A DNA stretch of 64,000 bases from Saksenaea vasiformis B4078 (Eukaryota > Mucoromycota > Mucoromycetes > Mucorales > Saksenaeaceae), in the NCBI GenBank assembly GCA_000697055.1, contig JNDT01002046.1, positions 1 to 64,000 of the forward strand, read 5' to 3'. Positions 38,474 through 49,137 of this stretch are shown piece by piece. Every line of letters begins with the position of its first letter. The stretch's first letter is position 1. The translations under genes and the position numbers were made by a program. The notes under the pieces are model-generated. The model was not told the DNA's origin, did no database searches, and saw nothing but the letters and a program-made list of their open reading frames with translations.

Positions 38474-40414
38474 CTATGCTGGAAGTTGAACCTTGGTGCT
38501 TGCTGTTTCGCCATCCCTTTTCTCTGTGGATGCACTATCTTGTACGGTGACCAAACCTCTTTCTGCAACCCATTTTTCCACTGTGGCTCTATCTAATTTC
38601 TTACGCGGGTTGTATTGGAAAACAATATCCATTTCTTCCAGCTAAAAACAAGGGAATGAGCTGATTTTTTAATAACAGTTTACCTACCGTGTAACCTTTG
38701 GTTTCGGGATATGCGAAGTAAACGTGCAGAGCCATCAGAAAATTAAAGGCACCAAATAGCATGTAAAGTCCGTAATGTAGTCTCTGCATTAGCATTGGTA
38801 CCACGAAACTAAGTAGCCAGTTGAAGAACCAGTTGGATGCTGTGGAGAGTGAGACAGCCATGGCGCGCACACGCAGCGGGTAAATTTCAGCGGGATAAAT
38901 CCAACCAAGAGGCCCCCAGGAACATGCAAAAGAAGCCACAAAGAGGTAGACGCATGCGACTACACCGTTCGCTTTGGTCGAACTATCCAGATGCACTTTC
39001 CACTTGTCGTCGGCTGGATCCACATACCAACTGCCGGTTTTCAGAACGCCGCCAACAACCCACAGGAACACAGACATCATAAATGCGCCGCCAATCATTG
39101 TGGGCCGACGACCCCATTTGTCCACAAATAGGATAGCTGGTATAGTCATTACCACATTAACAACATAAGATATACCCGAGGACAGAAGGGTTGCTTCTTG
39201 TGAGCTACCAATACCGGCCTGCTCAAAGAGGTAAACCACGTAAAACATGATGATATTCATGCCTGTCAGTTGTTGCCAGATCTGTAAGCAGACACCGAGG
39301 AAGACACGATAGGCCATTCCCGGTTTAAAGAGGTCTGCATAGCGGTGAGACGCTTGTTCATGGTCAAACTTCAAGACTGCTTGAATTTCTTGTACTTCCT
39401 ACAAGGCGTTTAGTTTCTTTTTTCTTGGAGAAAGGAGATGATGGTACAGACCAGCAGTACACGAGGATGGTTGGGATCGCCATTTCCGTGAATATCGGCA
39501 AGGACCTTGATCGCTTCTTCCATTCGACCTTTGTCAGCCAGCCAGCGTGGGGAAAAGGGAAATGCCCACATGCCACTAAGCAGCACGAGCGCGGGTACGG
39601 CTTGGACGGCCCACGGGATACGAAAAGCGGCTTCACTGTTGATAAACTGACATCCATACTGAATCCAGAATCTGGTGTGTGAGAAAAAAAGATCAATCAC
39701 ATGTTTCAAAGAACGGAAAAAGAGGGATCCTACGAGATCATGATTCCCCAGGTAATACTCCATTGCTGAACAGCGACAATACGTCCACGAATTTCTTTCG
39801 GTGCAACCTCAGACTGGTACAGTGGGACAACCATCGACGTGACACCAACTGACAGACCTTTTTCGTCCAAAAAGAGAAAGGGGCTGAACGATTAGCAAGA
39901 CAACTTTTGTCCAAATGACCTATTTACCATTCAATACACGACCGACGCATAAAAGAGGGACACCATTGGAAGCTGATTGGAACACGGAGCCAATAACAAA
40001 CAAACAAGATGCGCCAATTAAGGTGTATTTTCGAGAGTATCGATCAGCAAAGAAACCCGCAATAAGAGCGCCAACGAAGCAACCTGCGCTTAACGCGGCG
40101 TTGATACCACCTTGTAAAAGAGCATCTGGTGAATTGAAGTAGGACTTGTATCTGACAACCTCCAGGTTAAATACACATTTAAGGGATACACAGACTTACT
40201 GTCGGGTTAGAATAATGCCAGAGTTGCTTCCTGTACTAAAGTTCTTAGTGATCGATGTTCTTAGCATGTATATGTATACCAATGTCAAATCCAAACATGA
40301 TGCCTGCAATGGCAGCAAATGCGCCAATAGCCTAAATTTCTGTTTATCAGAACAGAATAATACAGAGTTTATACGTACATAGACATTTGTAGTTATTTTG
40401 GTAAGTAAACCCAT
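38474..40414 (-). CDS. MFS sugar porter (hexose transporter family)
   Basis: Minus-strand multi-exon gene starting MGLLTKITTNVY at 40414. Exons join to give TM1 GAFAAIAGIMFGFDIGSNSG, followed by YKSYFNSPDALLQGG (TM1-2 loop), the loop motif FFADRYSRKYTLIGAS, and a large exon at about 38.64-39.40 kb. That exon holds IWQQLTGMNIIMFYVVYLFE (TM7 QQLTG signature), FVDKWGRRPTM, WGPLGWIYPAEIYPLRVRA and the TM12-tail YFAYPETKG. Twelve TM segments fit the family. Role: proton-coupled or facilitated uptake of glucose-type sugars at the plasma membrane. The tail (KRDGETASTKVQLPA) is cytosolic. The final intron sits right after PETKGYT. Poly-T and TATA-like sequence (tatatacttttttttt) lies about 65-85 bp upstream of the start. 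Confidence 0.93.
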
Positions 40415-40424
40415 CCAAAAAGAA

Positions 40425-43400
40425 AAAAGAAATTGTTTGAGAAAAAAAAGATTGCGCGGGGCTGCTAAGAAAACAGCAGTTATATACTTTTTTTTTTACT
40501 TGTCTGCATGAGAACCCTTTTTAAGTTTGTCATTTTATTTTCCTTCTACTGACGGAAGCTTCTGCTTATGTAACCCGCGTGGGGATTGTTAACGACACTG
40601 GGAGAGTGAATCGTACGTCTTATGATTGGTATGACAACATCGCTGTTTCCCCTCTATAAAGCACAAAGTTGAATTTGATTGTCAGACGATGGGGTGACAC
40701 AACGAAGTTTTAAAGATCCTGCGTTCTTTTTCTACCTGGGTCGATCCCGCGGGAGCATCAGTCGCCATATTTGGGAATTGATAAACTTTGTGTCATGGCT
40801 CCTTAAAAGCTGAGATAGCGAGTTAGTGAATGAACATTGAATAAATTGATTTGTCTCGTGTTTACATGTACCATGTTCTGAGAATATAAAACGCTTCGGA
40901 ACCTTCTATATGAATTGACGCGATGTTCTTCATAACCCATAAAACTAATGGGTTTGCGCCACTCTGGAATCATGTCGCGCTAACTGATAGGACATGTTGT
41001 GGAGCTCTATAAAAGGAGATTGCAGCACTAACGCATCTTTTCTGAGGTCACGGTATACTACTGAAAGCGATATACACTCAATGAGTTGCTAACTGGCCGT
41101 TACCATGTTAACGAAAAGATTGATGTATAACCAAATGAAGGATTTCAAGCAGGGTAGTTCGCGGACATCATCGAGCTAAAGCTGCAAACAAAACTTTTTC
41201 CTTTTTTTCTTTTTCTTTTCCTTTTCACTTGATTCAGAGCACAATGCCCTTGCTATAAAACAGCATAACAACGGCCTGAGCTGTCATGGCGGCGTGGACT
41301 GCATGTTGGACCGCGATTGCAACATTTGGACAATATGAAGCGGGTAATTTTACGAGCGCAACGTGACCAGTGCCACTGTCTCGCAAAAGAACCAGGGGGA
41401 ACCCTTGAAACATAGCGCCTTTATCCGTTTGAAGACCCACGATGCAGCTCGTGACCCGAAAAGTACATAGCACAATGGTGCATGAGACAGTGAGCAGCAA
41501 TGAAGAGAGCGCAATACACCCAAGTGCACCGCCATGCCCATGTCACATGATGCCCATGATTGTTGAAATAGATTTGAGTCTTTTTAAAAGATAAAAGAGA
41601 ACTGCGAGGGTCGCATATAGAGGTACCAGAGTGACTTTTGTTTAGCAGAATCTGTCAACGGTTGCCAACACCGAAGAAAGATTGGAAACACGATGAAGTT
41701 GAGCGACGCAATAGTTTGTCCGCCGCTGCAAATCGTACACTCCAGCACGTGAGCCGATGCCTGCGTGAGAATGCGCCTGCACGGTGCGATGATAGAGATC
41801 TATCATGTGGCTGGATAAACTGAGACCTGATTGCTGTGAGAACCAACGGTGAGGCATATTTCTTTAAAAGCGGGACTGGACGGTCGGATTAGGTGCGTCT
41901 CTCGACAATAAAGAGATACGTCCAGGCGCGATAGGTGGGAATAGGAGAAACGTGTGCGATTGTTTCATACCTTAGAAAGAGAATAGTTTACAAGAAGACA
42001 GGTGATATTGTACTTTCCGGAAAGGCAGATATCTATGTTATGTTATCGGTTATGGCTTGTTGATATACCGGCCCGAATATGTAGTTTCATAGAGCACGTT
42101 GAAAAGGATACATGTCACGGCAGATATCTGACACTAGTAGAGAAGTATTCTTCCACCAGCTTTCTTGTTAAATGTAAGATATTACTTAACATAGAGACAT
42201 GCTCTTTTTGTTTTGTTGTGAATTATAGTTCATACCCAAACACAAGGCGTCATGTTAGAAAGGACTTGGACCTTTCTTCAGAAAACGCCTTGTTCGTCCC
42301 TCTTCATTGTAGTTATTAAAAATGCATCCGAAACCTGTGACAGAATGGGTAATGGCTTTGCGGAGCAGCTCATTGCCAGTTGTATCTGGAATTTCAAACC
42401 CTGGAAGCGGTAGTGTCCTCTTTTTTCTTTTGGCACCTTTGATTTACAAAACGACTATTTGGGCTAAAACGACAGCTATATTTGGTAACTTCTGATTTTT
42501 CATTGCGATTCTTCGAGGAATCGTATTCATCGTAGCGTGAGTAGTACCGAGTTCATCATTGTAGGATATAATTATTGTTACTGAAATACTTACATGGGCA
42601 GTCGCCGAGCAAATTAGTTTTGTACAGAGTTTTCTTATATGAAGAATTGGTCACACACACCTTTGTTGCACTTCATTGCTGTCAAAAAAAGCTGCCACGT
42701 TCTGGCAACTGAAACGCCCAATGTCCACAGGAAAGTAAGCAAATGCGTCATATTTCTTGAACTCATTGTTATGATGCATAAAGGAAGTGGGGTCATCAGA
42801 CCGTGGATGCACTTTCTTTTATGCGGCTGTGTACATGAAGTAAGGGTTGCTTTGGAATAAAAACACGCTAACAATATTGCAGTAAATGAGACTTGAAACT
42901 ATCAGGCGGATGTAGAACCGACATTACTCCGCAGTGGAAACAGACCATTCTCTACTGCTATAGCACAATGTAAATATTGGCCTCTCTTGTGCTTCTTCTA
43001 CCTATATAAGGTGAGTCATCAGAAAAAAAGAATAGATCGATAGCTATCTTTCGCGTTCTTGTAGCGCTAGTAGTACTGACTACACATTCCAGCAGCTAAT
43101 AATTACCGACTCACGACCCCAACACGATTTGTGTATCTCCATCCTACCCATAGAACAGGCTTATAGGTTACGCAATCCTATTAACTTTTCAAGGGACTTG
43201 GACTTGTGCTAGATGCGTACGCCAAAGGTAAGTTTCTAAGAAAAGGGTTTCTTCTACTGAAAGCTCTTTTCGACTACATTTATTAAGTTACTGAGGATCA
43301 TGCGACATTCAGGTTCAATTGGTAAGTGATAACTGCATATTTACCCTCGAATAATCAGGAATGATGTTTGGTTAGCGTTTGCGTAGATATTTTCAATATC

Positions 43401-43746
43401 TTTTTTTTTTAGATACCCTTGTCTTTTCATTATTGGTCTATCCACTATTTCCATATGTTTTATTCGTTATTTCTGATCAGTTGGTATCATTCTGAATGCT
43501 GTTCTGTTGTACCACGTTTAGTTCTTAAGGTTAAATAAATAAGAAAAAGGAAGCGAAATGCCTTCAAGGAGTAGGAATGGTTAGCTTATCATGGGCTGAC
43601 GATAATGAAGACTGGCGTAATTCACAAGACCAAAAAAGCAAAGATAGAAATGACATGTGAAATTTAATGCATCGTCGCTGTGCATTCTGCATTAACCCCA
43701 CAAATTCTTGGCTACTGTGTTTGTAAAAGAACCCAAAAGAAGGATT
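40425..43746. other. 3.3 kb without a clear gene
   Basis: The first few hundred bases are the sugar porter promoter, with T-rich tracts at 40485-40500 and a pyrimidine-rich tract at 41190-41228. A minus frame at 41234-41500 has two hydrophobic stretches (LSSLLLTVSCTIVLC and TAQAVVMLFYSKG) but no ATG in a sensible position. Frames at 42002-42319 (+) and 42635-42874 are unsupported. Nothing recognisable. Confidence 0.4.
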
Positions 43747-44605
43747 ACTGTTTATTGAACAACTTTTTACGCTACCCTAAATAACCTATTAGTCCATGAG
43801 GAACCGAGCTTGCGCTAAGGAAATAATTGAATATGCGGTCATTAGTTCACGAATTGGCGACAAAATAATACCGTACTTACATCAACTTGGTCCCAGATGG
43901 CCACATAATTTATTGGAGCAGCGTAAAAATTGTTCACTGTTAGTAAATGGAAGATGCTTTGATGCCCTTTTACTTACCCCGAAGGTAAGCAGGCCTACAG
44001 GCCTGGGTCAGGTCCGCACCTTGACTAGTGGGATCGGCATGAGGGGTTCCCGGCGACGACGGCCAGTGGTCAGAGGTTACGCCGTGCAGAGGACTTGAAG
44101 CGATGCAACGTCTGGCGAGGTTCTGTTGTGGAAGTTGGATAAGGCAGCATGTGATGATGCTTGCTTACCTGTTGGTGAACAAGGAGCTACACCACGGCCA
44201 GGACGGTTCGGGACAGGTCATGCAGGCTAAACGTTAGACAAAAAAACATGAATAATTGTGTACGTATATGAATTGACATCCTTACCGGGGATGTTAAAGA
44301 GAACAGAGCCAAAGAAAAAAAAAAGGAAATTCGTGCGTTCCTTTAAGTATGGATCATTTTGGGTGGAACCTGTTCTTATCGTGAGACATTTTTACTGCTT
44401 TCCGACGGGATGCTGGGAAATCCATCATTGAAGAGTCTCAATGCAAAAACGATTTCTTGTTTCGATGGGACATTTTCCTTACCTTGGGCACATTTCTACT
44501 GCTTTCTGATGGGATGCCGAAAATCCATCACTGAAGCACTTTAATGCAAAAATGATGTTACCCAGAGTGCAAACTATTCCTCGGATTGACGCAAAATAAA
44601 CCACT
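43747..44605 (-). repeat. Dispersed non-coding repeat family R1, copy C (859 bp, inverted)
   Basis: Reverse-complement copy of 27883-28709. Read on the minus strand it starts agtggtttattttgcgtcaa, carries the same tandem pair of about 100-bp units with tcccatc.gaaagca, the cctgtcccgaaccgtcctgg block, the ttcaccaacaggtaagcaag block, and ends gttcaataaacagta. Identity with copy B is high (by eye about 85 percent), much higher than with copy A. The clean ends shared by B and C define the element boundaries. Confidence 0.85.
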
Positions 44606-45177
44606 TCTCACCTCAAAGACAGATCACTTTCCAGCGCTAAATTTATTCAACTTAAACGTAATATGATATTTATTTATTGCAAACATTTATTCCAAATCCA
44701 GTCTTCATAAAGTGACATAGGAAAACGGCCCGATTGACCGGATAGGGTATAGTCGATCTGTTAGTTCTGTGATCAAGTTGATCCCATGCAGACTACCATA
44801 CATATGGTCCTACCGCATTTGTAATACGTTCTTTTTCGGGCGTAACCCCTTCTTTTCTTTGTTGTGCATGCACAAATCTTTACTGGTATAAATCAACACA
44901 TATACACTGGCAATATCCAGGAGAAGAAGAAAAAAGAGGATGCACATGCAGGGAATAGATATGATCGGATTTAACAATAACTTGGAGAATACATATCGCT
45001 TTTTTCTTTATTCTTGCCTGTAAATGCCCGTAAATTTATTAATAAAAAAAAGTTTTGAAGTTGTTTACATGTGTGAGAGAGTATAAGAAAAGAAAAGAAA
45101 AGAAAATGTGATTTTCACCATAAGGGAGGTCCAATTGAGAAGCATGTGTATATATGTACAATGATAAGGAAAGAAAG

Positions 45178-45247
45178 AAATAGTGAGAGAGAGATAGAGA
45201 GATAGAGAGATAAAGAGATGGAGAGAGATAGAGATAGAGAGAGATAT
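45178..45247 (+). repeat. GA/GATA-rich microsatellite
   Basis: Imperfect run of gagaga and gatagaga units on the + strand. It lies in the probable 3' UTR of the zinc-finger gene, 50-120 bp beyond its stop on the minus strand. Confidence 0.9.
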
Positions 45248-45293
45248 ACATAAAGGAATGTCTTGGGGTTTAAAATGAAAAATTCATAAATAG

Positions 45294-45959
45294 TTATGGA
45301 TTAAGAAAAGAATGAATGGGAGGTAAAGTGATACGATCGCCATGGGCGGGTGGTGTGGTGGAATGACACGTGGGAAGATAAAGTGGTGGATATGAGGTAC
45401 TGCATTCAAGTGGTTCAAGCTTTCGTGGAACCGGGGCAAGCAGGATTGGCGGTAACGTTAAATTTGTCGGGATCGGCCGGTGTCGGTGATGAAGACTGGA
45501 TAATGGGTCCATTATCGGGGAACTATCTGGAGTATACATATGTTCACTCTCCGAATCCGAGTAAGACAATGAATTTGGTGATAGTTGAATGTTTCGAGTA
45601 TCATAAATCACATCATTTGTTGATTTCATTAATGATGGATTTACATTGTAAATATGTTTTATGGATGGTATCAAAGTACGATTGTATGTAGTGGTTGTTG
45701 GTACAGTTGGATAAATAATGGCTCTTCGTTCTTTACGCTTATTAGGTGATGTATGAATACGCGTATGACGAGTGAGTTCATCCGATCGACTAAACCGTTT
45801 TTCACAACCAGGGAAAGTACAATGGTGTGGTTTTTCTCCTGTATGAGTACGAATATGTCGTGCTTTATGCTCTAAACGACCAAAGCTTTTGGGACACATC
45901 GGACAGTGATAAGGTCGTACTGTTGATTTTTCATTCCATCCTTGCCTATCAGCTGGCAT
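45294..45959 (-). CDS. Mig1/CreA-type C2H2 zinc-finger transcription factor
   Basis: Single-exon 221-aa protein from the ATG at 45957-45959. Two adjacent C2H2 fingers (residues about 17-70): [19 protein letters not shown] and [20 protein letters not shown] joined by TGEKP. The fingers keep the RLEH and RSDELTR contact residues of Mig1/CreA, which bind SYGGRG sites. A basic stretch (SPNKRKERR) follows, then a Ser/Pro-rich tail with [10 protein letters not shown] and [12 protein letters not shown] repeats of a short LPPI motif. The family represses genes for alternative carbon use when glucose is present; a link to the nearby sugar porter is possible but untested. The upstream 60 bp are very purine-rich (aagaaaaaaagaaaaagaag). 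Confidence 0.88.
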   Translation of the reverse strand: MPADRQGWNEKSTVRPYHCPMCPKSFGRLEHKARHIRTHTGEKPHHCTFPGCEKRFSRSDELTRHTRIHTSPNKRKERRAIIYPTVPTTTTYNRTLIPSIKHIYNVNPSLMKSTNDVIYDTRNIQLSPNSLSYSDSESEHMYTPDSSPIMDPLSSLHHRHRPIPTNLTLPPILLAPVPRKLEPLECSTSYPPLYLPTCHSTTPPAHGDRITLPPIHSFLNP

Positions 45960-46579
45960 TGTAGTATAAAGGAAGAAAAGGGAAAGAAGAAAGAAGCAAG
46001 AAAAAAAGAAAAAGAAGAAGAAAAAGTGATCCCTTTTTATATATTATATCGATGCGATGTCTATCAGAAAAAAGTCAACAGGCGAAATAATAGATCTGGC
46101 CGATAACAAAATCTTTTGCGGAGAGTTTAAAAATAATGGCCTCAGCTGTATCGATAAGTTTTTTGTGTATCACTATATTAAATAACATCTGTCTTTCTTT
46201 ACACAATGAATACTTCTTCCCTGGGTTTCTTCAATATCTGTTTATAAAGTTCACATTCATATGAAGAATATCACTCGATGCATGCGCACATGTTCAATAC
46301 TTTAAAACAATCTCGTACCATAGATTGGAAATGCATGCATATTATGTGACTCCACCTTTTTGTGGTTTTGCATAAACAACTCGTTCGTACGATACATCTT
46401 GCATTCGCTTTATCGGCAAACTAATCTAATTACTTGGCGTAGTCACCCTTTGTTTCTTATCGCCCACAGCACGCCATCATGTCGTAACATGACACAATGG
46501 CCATGCAACATGTTAAACCATGTTGATCGTCAGACTCCTGAATTTCTTCATGTATTACACCGTGGGCTATGTGCAACCT

Positions 46580-47113
46580 TTAAAACTCTTTCGGTCTATA
46601 TTTTATGAGTGGTAGAATAAGTCCTACGAAAGCAACCAACGACGTCAATTGCGCCTGATGGAAAGAAGTGTAAACGGCAATTCGAATAAGCCAACAGACA
46701 TTAGCAACGGGAGTTCCAACTATATATAGCACTGATAGTCCCTCTAAAAACTTGCCACAAACGAATTCATCCAATCCTAGTGAAAAAATGAGAATAAAAA
46801 ATACATTAAGTGATTGCCTACCAAAGGCTCCACCAAATGTAACAAGGAAAATGCGGATAATCCAATTGGTATCGTCAAAACAGTTTTCGGTATTGTGTTC
46901 CAGATAGGGTCTAACTATTAAAAAATGGCACGATAATCCAGCTAACGCAGTGGCGAATGCTTGCAGGCACCAGTGCGCAAGTGTACGACGATTAAACAGT
47001 TCGCGGTACGTCCATAGGTAGATTAATCGCCGCCAGTAAGTTTCCTGATTTGGCGCCTCTCCTTCTTCCAAAGGCGTAGTTTCTGTTGTTGTTTTTTCAA
47101 GGTCTGTGTGCAT
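46580..47113 (-). CDS. Four-TM membrane protein of unknown function
   Basis: Start ATG at 47113. The frame is open for 177 codons but a 45-nt segment (46777-46821, GTAGGC...CACTAG) has good splice signals, so the mature protein is probably 162 aa (VTFGGAFGLDEFV across the junction). The N-terminus is polar and acidic. Hydrophobic segments lie at about HWCLQAFATALAGLSCHFLI, WIIRIFLVTFGGAF, LSVLYIVGTPVANVCWLIRI and LTSLVAFVGLILPLI; the C-terminus is KYRPKEF. No family recognised. Divergent to the F-box gene with 378 bp between start codons, so the two likely share a promoter region. Confidence 0.65.
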   Translation of the reverse strand: MHTDLEKTTTETTPLEEGEAPNQETYWRRLIYLWTYRELFNRRTLAHWCLQAFATALAGLSCHFLIVRPYLEHNTENCFDDTNWIIRIFLVTFGGAFGRQSLNVFFILIFSLGLDEFVCGKFLEGLSVLYIVGTPVANVCWLIRIAVYTSFHQAQLTSLVAFVGLILPLIKYRPKEF

Positions 47114-47491
47114 AACGAAAAGAGAAGATAAAAGAAAAGAAAAAGTGGGAAAAGAGTAATTTACGTATTCTAAAATAGCTCAATTTTCCTGTTGTACAGA
47201 GATGACATCGCTTCTGCCTGTGGTTCACTAGTGAGAGACACAGAACACTTCTAGAAACCCATCTCATAGAGCTTCAGTACGGGACGGAGGAAGCTTCTTG
47301 CCAATCATTTTGGAAATCCGCTTCTCCGTTTTTTCTCTGGTTTCAAAGAGCGTTTATCAATGTTTTGGCTGATTCTCATCTTTTTTCTCGTCATCATTAT
47401 CTCGGCGTCAAATCTCTGCAGTAGCTTTGACGTAACCGTGTGACCTACAGTGTTACCATATGACACCCAATCCAATCCCTTTTTTTTCGAA

Positions 47492-48922
47492 ATGGATGCT
47501 CGGGACCTCCCTGCCGAAATCATCTACACTGTCCTCTTACTGTTGCCAAAGAGGGACATTGTGCATACGCTAACCATTAATCAACGTTGGTTCAATGTCG
47601 CCGCTTCCATACTTTATCGTAACTTGTGCATACGTGACAAGTTTGAATTGGAAGCCTATCTGAACTTGTTTTACGAGACCGGGAAGCAGCGAAGAAAACG
47701 GGCAGACGGATTTTACTCGGCAATGAATTATGCCAGCTTCGTACGGCGAATCGACTTTGCAGAACTCAATATATCCCAGCCTCCTCTGTCCGAACAGATC
47801 GAAAGGTTAACAGCCGATTGTTATAACTTGGAAAGCCTCAATCTTTACAATTATGGCGATCTAACGAATCACACCATGACAGCCATTCTGAAACGATGTC
47901 CAAAGATCAAACACCTCTATCTTTCAGGCGCTGTGTGCCTTGAAGTGTCATCTTTCCTATCGCATAAAGCAAAAGATACCATACGCAATTTACGATCGCT
48001 CGATATCTATTTGATTCCCTACTTCTTTCAGTGTCTGTCGTTCCGGCGTTTGGGGCTACTCAAAGACCTTTTTCCATCTTTACAAACTTTGAAACTGGGC
48101 GAAGGACTCTATTTGCAAGAATCCGTACACTATACCGACGTCGCATCCGGCTTTCAATCTCTTGAGAATCTTTGGCTGATAAACTGCCCGAGCGACTTGG
48201 TCTGTGCGTTCCTTGAAGCCTGCACACACTTGCGCGTCGTCAAACTCAGTCGTTGCAAAATTAACAACGAAGTAGTACGGCGACTACCAACCTGTCTAAA
48301 GTCCTTGGAAATGGAAAGCTGTACTATACAACCAACACAATCTCAACAGTTAGTAACATGCGATTACAGTACTATGGCGAGACTTGGCTTCAAACGGATG
48401 AGAGTCATGGCCAAAGATATACAACGTGTCATCGAACGAGTAAATCCTAATCTCCAAAAACTATACCTTCCATTGCACGTAACAAACAGCGTGCTCAGTA
48501 CCTTGATGGGTCGCTGCGCGAGCATTACCACACTTTCAATACCTCTGGGAGAGATTGACACTAAGACATTGAGCGATCTACTAAAAGCATATCAAGGAAG
48601 CCTGACAGAGCTGGAGCTCAGTGGCATACATGCTGTGCATGCTGCTTCGGATGATAATCCCGTGAATAACATCATTCTTGCGTGGCCCAATCCACGTCTG
48701 GAAGTTTTAAAGTTAACAGCGTATGTGATGAGTCGTGAGGTGTTCGAGAGTTTACCTAGACTATATCCACGACTACGAACTCTGCGGGCTCCGCCTCCTG
48801 AAGGAATGACCCTCCCAGAAATCAATTCAGTGGCGAAACGCATACCTAATTTGGAACTTAGTTACAGGTTGTATAGAATGGAAGCTGTTGATGATAACTA
48901 CGGTGAAGTATGGATACCATAG
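47492..48922 (+). CDS. F-box protein with leucine-rich-repeat-like region
   Basis: Intronless, 476 aa from the ATG at 47492; the frame extends 14 codons further upstream only through a non-ATG start. The N-terminal F-box reads LPAEIIYTVLLLLPKRDIVH and continues RWFNVAASILYRNLCI. After it come irregular LRR-like units, for example LESLNLYNYGDLTNHTMTAI, IKHLYLSGAVCLE and LRVVKLSRCKINNEVVRRLP. Expected role: substrate receptor of an SCF E3 ubiquitin ligase, with the F-box binding Skp1 and the repeats binding the target. Large families of such F-box/LRR genes occur in Mucoromycota, so the specific target cannot be inferred. Confidence 0.88.
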   Translation: MDARDLPAEIIYTVLLLLPKRDIVHTLTINQRWFNVAASILYRNLCIRDKFELEAYLNLFYETGKQRRKRADGFYSAMNYASFVRRIDFAELNISQPPLSEQIERLTADCYNLESLNLYNYGDLTNHTMTAILKRCPKIKHLYLSGAVCLEVSSFLSHKAKDTIRNLRSLDIYLIPYFFQCLSFRRLGLLKDLFPSLQTLKLGEGLYLQESVHYTDVASGFQSLENLWLINCPSDLVCAFLEACTHLRVVKLSRCKINNEVVRRLPTCLKSLEMESCTIQPTQSQQLVTCDYSTMARLGFKRMRVMAKDIQRVIERVNPNLQKLYLPLHVTNSVLSTLMGRCASITTLSIPLGEIDTKTLSDLLKAYQGSLTELELSGIHAVHAASDDNPVNNIILAWPNPRLEVLKLTAYVMSREVFESLPRLYPRLRTLRAPPPEGMTLPEINSVAKRIPNLELSYRLYRMEAVDDNYGEVWIP

Positions 48923-49137
48923 AAATTTGCCAATACGTCTCATGCTTCTAATAAAACACTTTGGCATTGAGCAAAGCCTGTGCCCACAGTATTTATCGCC
49001 ATTGGACACGAGATTTTATGTTATCGTGGTTATATCCAACGCAACGTAAGACCTACAAGTCCGAAGTGGAGATGTTTAAAAAAGGGTGCATTTCCCCTGA
49101 AATTTTCGTGTTCCGGCTTTAAAAAGTCACACAGACC

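Noticed and set aside
40200..40300. Phase mismatch after TM1 of the sugar porter
   Set aside because: Using the TACAG acceptor instead of the earlier TTTAG gives FGFDIGSNSGIILTRQYKSY, which aligns with the family.
45039..45251. Minus-strand 70-codon frame with repeated SLSLYLS pattern
   Set aside because: It is a translation of the GA/GATA microsatellite and nearby low-complexity DNA.
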